A stretch of 5,773 bases of DNA from positions 1-5,773 of the forward strand of contig VBLA01000513.1 of the NCBI GenBank assembly GCA_005879245.1. The letters are read 5' to 3'. The notes beneath the pieces were generated by a model, which did no database searches, had not been told where the DNA came from, and was given only the letters and a program-made list of their open reading frames with translations. Shown piece after piece: positions 1-4,023 of this stretch (positions are counted from its first letter, which is position 1; each line of letters opens with the position of its first letter). The stretch is from Deltaproteobacteria bacterium. Its GTDB lineage: Bacteria > Desulfobacterota > Binatia > DP-6. The position numbers were made by a program, and so were the translations under genes.

Positions 1-870
1 GAGACGGGCGATCCGCCCGTCGTCCTCCCCCAGACGGATCACCTGCTCGAGCGCCTCCCGTCCGCGGCGCGTGCAGAAGCCGAGCGCGAGCGGCTCGCCC
101 TCGAAGAGCCCGCGCTCGAGCCGAGCCGATTCGTAGGCAAACTCCGCCGGCCATTCCGGATGCCCGTACACGGCCTTGTGGAACCAGCCCTGCCGGCGCG
201 TGAACGCCGCGCGCCCGATCTCGGCGCTGCACCCGACGTTCTCGACCGACCCGGAGTCCAGCATGAGGCGCATGAGCCCCGGCACATCGGCGGCGTTGTA
301 GGCGTCGACGAAGCGATCGACGAGCGCCACCGACGGCCGCGGGCGACGGGATGCGACCTCGGGATCCTGGAGTCGCGTGCGACCCCGGTGCAACGCCGCC
401 TTCACCGCCCCGACGGTCGTCGCCAGGACGTCAGCGATCTCCTCCAGGCTGTAGTCGAAGAGCTCCTTCAGGACGACGGCCGCCCGCTCCTGCGGGGCGA
501 GCCGCTGCATCAGCACGGTCCCCGCGTCGCGCGCCGTGCCGGGGGCCGCCGGGCTGGTGCCGCTCTCGCGCGGCTCGGCGAGGGCCGTCGCTTCGCTTTC
601 GCGGCGGCGGACCGTGTCGATCCAGAGATTGGTCGCGGTCCGGAGCAGGTAGGCACGCGCATTCTCGATGCGGACGGAGACGCTGCCGAGCGTCCCGAAG
701 GCTCTCAGCAGGGTGTCCTGTACGAGGTCCTCCGCGTCCCAGACATTGCCGGTCAGCCGGCGGCAGAAGCCGTGGAGCCCAGGTCGGAGGGGCGCCAGGA
801 GATCGATGTAGCGGTGCCAGGCTGCGCGCAGATCGTTCCGGAGGCCGTCCGGTAGCTCGAAGTCGCCCAT
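1..870 (-). CDS. ECF-type RNA polymerase sigma factor with SnoaL-like C-terminal domain, 3' end cut off
   Basis: The reading frame is open from ATG 870 to the left edge, giving 290 residues without a stop. It encodes a sigma-70 family factor of the extracytoplasmic-function type, which would direct RNA polymerase to a specific promoter set. Region 2 spans about residues 30-90, with WDAEDLVQDTLLRAF at 44-58 and the -10-recognition helix RAYLLRTATNLWIDTVRRR at 72-90. Region 4 is at about 121-167, with the helix-turn-helix SLEEIADVLATTVGAVKAAL at 141-160. After a short Pro/Arg linker, residues 181-290 look like a SnoaL/NTF2-like domain (VDRFVDAYNAADVPGLMRLM at 184-203), as in SigJ-like/ECF41/ECF56-type factors. 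In such families this domain modulates activity in place of a separate anti-sigma factor, and none is visible here. The start is supported by GGGAG at 883-879. Relatives I recall are a little over 300 aa, so perhaps 20 residues are missing. The class is confident; the ECF subgroup is inferred. Confidence 0.92.
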   Translation of the reverse strand, partial: MGDFELPDGLRNDLRAAWHRYIDLLAPLRPGLHGFCRRLTGNVWDAEDLVQDTLLRAFGTLGSVSVRIENARAYLLRTATNLWIDTVRRRESEATALAEPRESGTSPAAPGTARDAGTVLMQRLAPQERAAVVLKELFDYSLEEIADVLATTVGAVKAALHRGRTRLQDPEVASRRPRPSVALVDRFVDAYNAADVPGLMRLMLDSGSVENVGCSAEIGRAAFTRRQGWFHKAVYGHPEWPAEFAYESARLERGLFEGEPLALGFCTRRGREALEQVIRLGEDDGRIARL

Positions 871-939
871 GTCCCTCTCTCCCGTCGGTGCGCTCTCACT
901 TGCATGACGGACGGGCAGGCGTCGAGGATACGTCGCCCG

Positions 940-1326
940 TCAGCGCGCGCGAAGACTGGGGATGCGCAGGCGATCGAGCATCCGGTGGGGCCGCCCGAGC
1001 TCGCGGATCCAGGTCAGATACGGCTCGAAGTCGGCGACCAGCGCCTCGACGTCGACCCCGTGGGTGGCGGGGCGGTAGTCCTCGAGCGTCACGAGCGCCT
1101 GGGAGAGGAGGTGCACGGCGCCGCGCGTCGCACCGCGGCGGGTGCGGAGATGGAGCCCCGAGGCGAGCTGCACGAGCCCCTCGAGGAAGCCGCGATCCTC
1201 GGCGGGCGCGTCCTGCCACGCGGCCTCCCACGCTTGCTGGGCGCTGAAGTACCGACCGTGGTTGAAGAGCCGGACGCCCCGGCGGATCGCGACCGCGATC
1301 GGCGGTCCCGCCACGCCGTCGCTCAC
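940..1326 (-). CDS. DUF309 family protein
   Basis: A 128-residue protein starting at GTG 1326, whose first bases overlap the thyX stop (GTGA). The frame is open further upstream, but that part lies inside ThyX coding sequence in another frame, so the overlapping GTG is the sensible start. The fold signature is FNHGRYFSAQQAWEAAW at 21-37, followed by FLEGLVQLASGLHLRTRRG at 47-65 and GAVHLLSQAL at 69-78. This is the DUF309 pattern (usually FNxGxYxEAHExWExxW followed by a QGLIQ-like helix). These are small all-helical proteins of unknown biochemical function. The usual His-Glu of the AHE triplet reads Gln-Gln here. No signal peptide or membrane segment is visible. The overlap suggests translational coupling to thyX, so its expression may depend on read-through of that disrupted gene. 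The family call is confident; no function can be assigned. Confidence 0.87.
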   Translation of the reverse strand: MSDGVAGPPIAVAIRRGVRLFNHGRYFSAQQAWEAAWQDAPAEDRGFLEGLVQLASGLHLRTRRGATRGAVHLLSQALVTLEDYRPATHGVDVEALVADFEPYLTWIRELGRPHRMLDRLRIPSLRAR

Positions 1327-2318
1327 CGCCGGTCGACGCGCGGCACCGCTGCCTCCATCAGGCGCGCGAAGTGCTCGGCGGGGCGGGCGGCGGCGAGGTC
1401 GAGGTCGAAGTCGTCCGTCGCGGGCGGCTTCGCGAGCTTGGCGCAGAGCTCCTCGATCTCGCGCTTCGAGAGGCCGAGGGCGGCGAGCTCCTCCGCCGTG
1501 ACCCGCGCGGCGCCCGGGCTCTCGATGTCCCCGTCGGCCACGCGCAGCAGGCGGCGGAGCGCTCCCAGCTCCGCCCGCGAGAGGTGCGCGCCGCAGAGCT
1601 CGTAGTCGACCCACGCCTCGAAGCTGAGCGGGGCAACGCGCTTCAGCATCCCGGCGATGATGCGCGCGTAGGCGCGGATCTCGTATTGCGCGTGCGGATC
1701 GGCCCGCACCGACAGGAAGTGGAACAGGTTGTGGAGGTCGATCTTCCAGTACCACTGGGTGTAGGTGGAGAGCGGGAGATCGATCCGCGCGAGCTCGCGC
1801 GCGACGTCCCGCTCGACCAGCCAGGCGTACTGCTCGGCCGCGAGTTGCCGGACGCGTTCCCAGCGCTCGATCGCCTCGGGGTAGATCGCCTCGAGCGGCG
1901 CACCAGAACGACCCTGTCGGTTCGACGCGCTTTGCGCCTGTATCTGCTCGGGGGCGGGGCGGTAGAACAGGAGCGGCATGAGGCTGTACCGCCCACTGTA
2001 TTCGTTCAGCGAGTTGTGGGTGACGATCCCGTTCGCGATGAAATTGTGGTGGCGGCCGCGCACCTCGAGGTCGTAGGTTCGCTTCTCGCCAACGTACTCG
2101 AAGCGCTCGATCCTCACGAGCTTAGCGACAGTTAGATTGTTCCAGGCGACGCGTGGACGTCGCTGCCAGGACGCGTCCACGGGCGGCCCACCGAGGCGTT
2201 CGACGTACTCGAGCTCCCTCCCGTGCAGCTCGTGATGACAGGCGCCGCACAAGGTCGTGAGGTTGGCGTGGTCGCGAGCCCGGGACTCATCGGCCCAGAC
2301 CGGCACGATGTGATGCAC
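1323..2318 (-). CDS. thyX: C-terminal part of the thyX locus: intein C-half with HNH core plus ThyX C-extein
   Basis: This frame carries the second half of an intein-containing flavin-dependent thymidylate synthase. The frame is open upstream to at least 2354, where the HNH CxxC (CQLCHARASELH) begins. GTG 2318 is only the first convenient start codon, and no good Shine-Dalgarno precedes it. Numbering from that GTG, HHIVPV at 2-7 and LCGACHHELHG at 23-33 complete the HNH zinc-finger endonuclease core. TYDLEVRGRHHNFIANGIVTHN at 81-102 is the intein C-terminal splicing region, ending His-Asn, with Ser103 as first C-extein residue. ThyX then resumes: NEYSGRYS 105-112 (second half of the RHRX7S motif), SNRQGR 132-137, TQWYWKIDLHNLFHFL 187-202, and RADPHAQYEIR 205-215 with the substrate-binding Arg. 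ThyX methylates dUMP to dTMP using methylene-tetrahydrofolate, FAD and NADPH. The roughly 110 residues after QYEIR make this a longer form than the usual 220-260 aa. The product cannot be a full enzyme alone. Confidence 0.85.
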   Translation of the reverse strand: MHHIVPVWADESRARDHANLTTLCGACHHELHGRELEYVERLGGPPVDASWQRRPRVAWNNLTVAKLVRIERFEYVGEKRTYDLEVRGRHHNFIANGIVTHNSLNEYSGRYSLMPLLFYRPAPEQIQAQSASNRQGRSGAPLEAIYPEAIERWERVRQLAAEQYAWLVERDVARELARIDLPLSTYTQWYWKIDLHNLFHFLSVRADPHAQYEIRAYARIIAGMLKRVAPLSFEAWVDYELCGAHLSRAELGALRRLLRVADGDIESPGAARVTAEELAALGLSKREIEELCAKLAKPPATDDFDLDLAAARPAEHFARLMEAAVPRVDRR

Positions 2319-3048
2319 GTGAAGCTCGCTCGCCCGCGCGTGACAGAGCTGGCACCCCAGAGCGAGCCTGCCGATTAGCCTCGATCCAGCGCGTGGAGAG
2401 GACTCGAGAACCGAGACGGTACGCTCGGCCCTTGTTCCACGGTTCGGGTCGAAACGCGCGGCGGCCGCCTCTGGTCAGCCCGTGGATTCTCACCCACTTC
2501 CTCACGGTGTGCGGCCCAACGCCGCAGAGCGCACCGATCTCACCGATCGGTTTGCTCAGCACTTTGTACTGGTCATGGAGCCAGTCGCGATCCTGATAGA
2601 GAGCGGGCACAGCCTGGCTCGACCCGTTCACGTAGATGAAGTAAGACCCCACCTTCCACGTAGCAACCTTCCTGCTGCCGTCGAGTCCCGTCGCTTCGCT
2701 CAGCGTCTTCCATCCGTCCGAGAAGAAGAAGCGGTGATCCGACGTGCATTCGATGCTCTTTCCGTCGGCCAGCACCATGCGGAAGACGGCCTTCACACCA
2801 CTGTCGAAAACGTTCACGAGCTCGGTGTGCCGTAGAGTGAGGCCATCCTCGTCGATCTGCCGTAGCCGCATTCCCTTCAGACGATCGGCGCGGAAGAAGG
2901 CGTTTCTCTGCTTGTCGGGTCGAGTTCGGTTGCTGGTCCGCTGGAACTGGCGGTGAATGTCCTCGATTTTGAGCTTGTAGAGCTGCCTTACGTTCCGGCG
3001 CATGCTAGCGGGAAGGTCGAAGTACACCTCAGTGCCCTCGGCGAGGCA
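2013..3048 (-). mobile_element. Class 1 intein with HNH homing-endonuclease region, in the ThyX active-site motif
   Basis: An intein is a protein element that excises itself and ligates its flanks. The boundaries are set by ThyX homology: RHRSA before, SLNEYS after. Splicing residues are complete: Cys1 (TGC 3048-3046), block B Thr102-Ser-Asp-His105, terminal THN with Asn at 2015-2013, and Ser+1. The central part carries a helix-turn-helix region, a PWNKG motif and an HNH core with CxxC, HH and LCxxCH, the usual homing machinery for moving into intein-free alleles. GC looks lower than in the host genes: two 60-base lines I counted inside (2521-2580, 2641-2700) are about 58-62% against about 82% for one line in the DUF1015 gene, which fits horizontal acquisition. 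The length is not divisible by three, and the stretch between PWNKG and the CxxC is short, so the endonuclease is probably defective. The intein call is very secure; its activity is doubtful. Confidence 0.93.
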
Positions 3049-3342
3049 GGCCGAGCGGTGCCGCACCCACTGCCGGGCGATGAAGATCGGCATGGCGCAG
3101 TGGAACTTGAGCTCCACCATCTCGCTCGGCGTGGTGTGGCGGTGGCGGCGGAGGTAGCGGATGAGCCCGCGCGTCTCGCTCGTGCGGCGCGTGCCGTAGC
3201 CGTACGACACCCGCGCCGCCCGTTCGACGTCCTCGTCGGAGCCCATGTAGTCGATGAGCGACACGAAGCCGTGGTCGAGGACGGGGAAGTAGAGGCCGAG
3301 GATCTCCTCGGCGAGCGGACTGGTCGGGCGACGGGTCTCCAC
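2287..3342 (-). CDS. thyX: N-terminal part of the thyX locus: ThyX N-extein plus intein N-half, out of frame before the HNH core
   Basis: From GTG 3342, with GAGGA four bases upstream, the first 98 residues are the ThyX N-extein: YFPVLDHGFVSLIDYMGSD at 18-36, ARVSYGYGTRRTSETRGLIR at 43-62, RRHRHTTPSEMVELKFH at 65-81 and ARQWVRHRSA at 89-98. Cys99 begins the intein. Counting that Cys as intein residue 1, block A is CLAEGTEVYF and block B holds CTSDHRFFFSDGW at 101-113 (TxxH). Residues 160-191 read as a helix-turn-helix (GEIGALCGVGPHTVRKWVRI at 169-188), followed by PWNKGRAY at 203-210 and WIEANRQARSG at 221-231. After that the sequence stops resembling an intein, and the frame ends at TGA 2289-2287 with an Arg/Ala-rich tail, while the HNH core continues in the next frame. 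The frame is open further upstream to 3546, but that sequence is not ThyX-like. A TTG near 3429 is a weak alternative start. Confidence 0.83.
   Translation of the reverse strand: METRRPTSPLAEEILGLYFPVLDHGFVSLIDYMGSDEDVERAARVSYGYGTRRTSETRGLIRYLRRHRHTTPSEMVELKFHCAMPIFIARQWVRHRSACLAEGTEVYFDLPASMRRNVRQLYKLKIEDIHRQFQRTSNRTRPDKQRNAFFRADRLKGMRLRQIDEDGLTLRHTELVNVFDSGVKAVFRMVLADGKSIECTSDHRFFFSDGWKTLSEATGLDGSRKVATWKVGSYFIYVNGSSQAVPALYQDRDWLHDQYKVLSKPIGEIGALCGVGPHTVRKWVRIHGLTRGGRRAFRPEPWNKGRAYRLGSRVLSTRWIEANRQARSGVPALSRAGERASRASHRAGLGR
2355..2358 (-). other. G-tract at the apparent frame junction in the intein
   Basis: On the coding strand GGGG at 2358-2355 lies between the last intein-like residues of the upstream frame (ARSG) and the TGC that starts CQLC in the downstream frame. 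Removing one G joins ARSG directly to CQLCHARASELHVHH with no stop. This is the simplest repair site, but any one-base removal nearby, or a deletion of 3n+2 bases, explains the phase equally well. No obvious slippery heptamer or stimulatory structure was seen, so programmed frameshifting is not favoured. Confidence 0.5.
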
Positions 3343-3346
3343 GGGT

Positions 3347-3351
3347 TCCTC
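3347..3351 (-). promoter_or_regulatory. Ribosome binding site for thyX
   Basis: GAGGA on the minus strand lies four bases before GTG 3342. The spacing is a little short, but it is the only candidate near a start codon in the ThyX frame, and the protein becomes ThyX-like just after it. It is the main reason for choosing GTG 3342 over upstream codons in the same open frame. Confidence 0.5.
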
Positions 3352-3458
3352 GACGACGGGGGATTCTACCGGGGGACCGCCGCACCCCGCAAAGGGTGAA
3401 CCGCCATCGCGACCGCGATCGCGCTGAACCAAACCCCGCGCTCCGCGTCTAAGACGCC

Positions 3459-3464
3459 GGAGGT
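3459..3464 (+). promoter_or_regulatory. Strong Shine-Dalgarno for the PDZ gene
   Basis: GGAGGT lies seven bases before ATG 3472, the best ribosome binding site in the window. It marks ATG 3472 as the true start, even though the frame from that ATG closes after 18 codons and the PDZ domain is in another frame. It therefore supports a frameshift in the PDZ gene rather than a GTG start at 3525. Confidence 0.65.
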
Positions 3465-3471
3465 GGCTCGG

Positions 3472-3528
3472 ATGAAGGCCTGGATGCTGCTCGCGGCCCT
3501 CGGCGCCGCCGCACCGCGCTCGGCGTGA
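3472..3528 (+). CDS. Short ORF encoding a signal-peptide-like start, probably the detached 5' end of the PDZ gene
   Basis: From ATG 3472 the frame gives MKAWMLLAALGAAAPRSA and then TGA. A lysine followed by a hydrophobic Leu/Ala stretch and Ala residues is what the beginning of an exported protein looks like. The strong GGAGGT just upstream shows the start is real. The stop overlaps GTG 3525 of the PDZ frame (GTGA). The simplest view is that this is the N-terminus of the PDZ protein, cut off by an indel between about 3500 and 3525. A leader peptide coupled to a separate GTG-initiated gene is the alternative and is less likely. Confidence 0.5.
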   Translation: MKAWMLLAALGAAAPRSA

Positions 3529-3926
3529 CCGCCCCCACGGGCGCACTCGTCCTCGAGGTCGAGCCCGAGGGGCCCGCCGCCAAGGGCGGCCTCAAGGCCG
3601 GCGACGTCGTCACCCGCGTCGGCGACGAGGCAGTCGGTGACGCAGGCGACATCCTCGATGCGATCGCCAGTCGGAAGCCCGGCAGCGAGGTGCCCGTCGA
3701 GTACGTGCGGAGCGCCGAGACGCAGGTCGCGACCGTGACACTCGCCCCGGCCCGCCCTGGACTCCTCCGCTTCGGCCGCTCGCCGTTCCAGCCCCTCTCG
3801 GCGCAGCCGCGAATGGAGCGCGAGCTGAAGGACCTCCAGGAGCGGTTCCAGCGTCGTCTCGAAGATCTCGACGCGCGGCTCCGCCAGCTGGAGAAGCGCA
3901 ACGATCCACCCGCGGCGCACCTGTGA
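3525..3926 (+). CDS. Small PDZ-domain protein with C-terminal coiled coil, 5' end frameshifted
   Basis: A 133-residue frame with a bacterial HtrA-type PDZ domain at about residues 5-76: GALVLEVEPEGPAAKGGLKA at 6-25 with the peptide-binding loop, GDVVTRVGDEAV at 26-37, and KPGSEVPVEYVRSAETQVAT at 51-70. These domains bind exposed C-termini of proteins. Residues 97-126 are rich in charged and Leu positions (MERELKDLQERF, RRLEDLDARLRQLEKR) and look like a coiled coil, perhaps for self-association. There is no trypsin-like protease domain in this or a neighbouring frame. Upstream in the same frame the codons read TALGV just before GTG 3525, which extends the PDZ similarity past the formal start. 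With the signal-peptide-like ORF in the other frame, this suggests a periplasmic or membrane-anchored protein damaged by an indel (one base missing, or two extra, modulo three). The substrate is unknown. It is divergent from thyX and convergent with the DUF1015 gene. Confidence 0.78.
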   Translation: MTAPTGALVLEVEPEGPAAKGGLKAGDVVTRVGDEAVGDAGDILDAIASRKPGSEVPVEYVRSAETQVATVTLAPARPGLLRFGRSPFQPLSAQPRMERELKDLQERFQRRLEDLDARLRQLEKRNDPPAAHL

Positions 3927-4019
3927 CAGGATGCTGAAAAACCCATGCCCGTCGCGCACGGGGAGTGGGGCGCGGGGCACCCCCGAGCGCCGCCTGTGAG
4001 GTCGCTCTTCAGCATCCTG
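3927..4019. repeat. Inverted-repeat element between convergent genes (12-bp perfect arms, 69-bp core)
   Basis: CAGGATGCTGAA at 3927-3938 is exactly complementary to TTCAGCATCCTG at 4008-4019. The left arm begins right after the PDZ stop codon, and the right arm ends four bases before the DUF1015 stop. Just outside the arms, TGTGA and TCACA are also complementary, offset by a CGG bulge. The core contains a CCCGT/ACGGG hairpin at 3948-3962 and further G/C runs that could pair. The arm sequence resembles ends of dispersed short palindromic elements that I recall from several environmental high-GC bacteria (CAGGATGCTGAAAAAG...), but I cannot check copy number here. It may act as a two-way transcription terminator for the convergent genes, although no clean U-tract follows the stem. 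Confidence 0.75.
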
Positions 4020-4023
4020 CCGG

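Larger units (their letters stand above)
1323..3342 (-). pseudogene. thyX: Composite thyX gene, intein-interrupted and frameshifted
   Basis: This entry joins the two half-genes above. With the intein removed, the exteins give a 327-residue ThyX whose joined active-site motif reads RHRSASLNEYSGRYS, an intact RHRX7S signature. All other ThyX landmarks are present, and the two extein parts have no stop or shift. The only visible defect is inside the intein, where the insert is 1036 bp, so the downstream extein is one base out of phase. As written, no single polypeptide could splice to active ThyX. I label it a pseudogene in the sense of a disrupted gene. A base-calling error in a GGGG run, a genuine decay event, or expression as two trans-splicing fragments would each produce this layout. 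Good conservation of the exteins argues that any loss of function is recent, or not real. Confidence 0.6.
3343..3471. promoter_or_regulatory. Divergent intergenic region with a GC-rich palindrome
   Basis: This 129-bp gap separates thyX (leftward) from the PDZ gene (rightward), so it should hold both promoters. I see no convincing -35/-10 pair for a housekeeping sigma factor on either strand. The clearest element is at 3406-3423: ATCGCG-AC-CGCGAT, overlapping the self-complementary CGCGATCGCG. Such a symmetric site could be an operator, but the same 15 bases (ATCGCGACCGCGATC) also occur inside the DUF309 gene at 1286-1300, which weakens a promoter-specific reading. Confidence 0.35.

Noticed and set aside
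871..939. Terminator or promoter between the DUF309 and sigma factor genes
   Set aside because: Only a weak CGGGC/GCCCG pairing without a T-tract and no convincing -35/-10 were found; apart from the sigma gene's ribosome site I see nothing definite in these 69 bases.
160..1247. Long plus-strand ORFs opposite the sigma factor and DUF309 genes
   Set aside because: They have Arg/Pro/Gly-rich or charge-biased compositions with no recognisable domain and lie antisense to clearly conserved proteins; this is typical of high-GC antisense frames.
1327..1755. Upstream extension of the DUF309 frame inside thyX
   Set aside because: This part reads as Arg/Ala-rich low-complexity sequence out of frame with ThyX; the GTG overlapping the ThyX stop gives a normal-length DUF309 protein.
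2340..2370. Programmed ribosomal frameshifting to read through the intein
   Set aside because: The GGGG run is not a known slippery heptamer, I saw no clear stimulatory stem or internal Shine-Dalgarno, and the missing residues before the CxxC point to damage rather than recoding.
3472..3926. PDZ gene as part of an HtrA/DegP serine protease
   Set aside because: No trypsin-like His-Asp-Ser motifs occur in any frame here; only the PDZ module and a coiled-coil tail are present.
3366..3980. Minus-strand ORF of about 200 codons opposite the PDZ gene
   Set aside because: It is antisense to the PDZ domain, contains no recognisable motif, and crosses the inverted-repeat arm and the divergent intergenic region.
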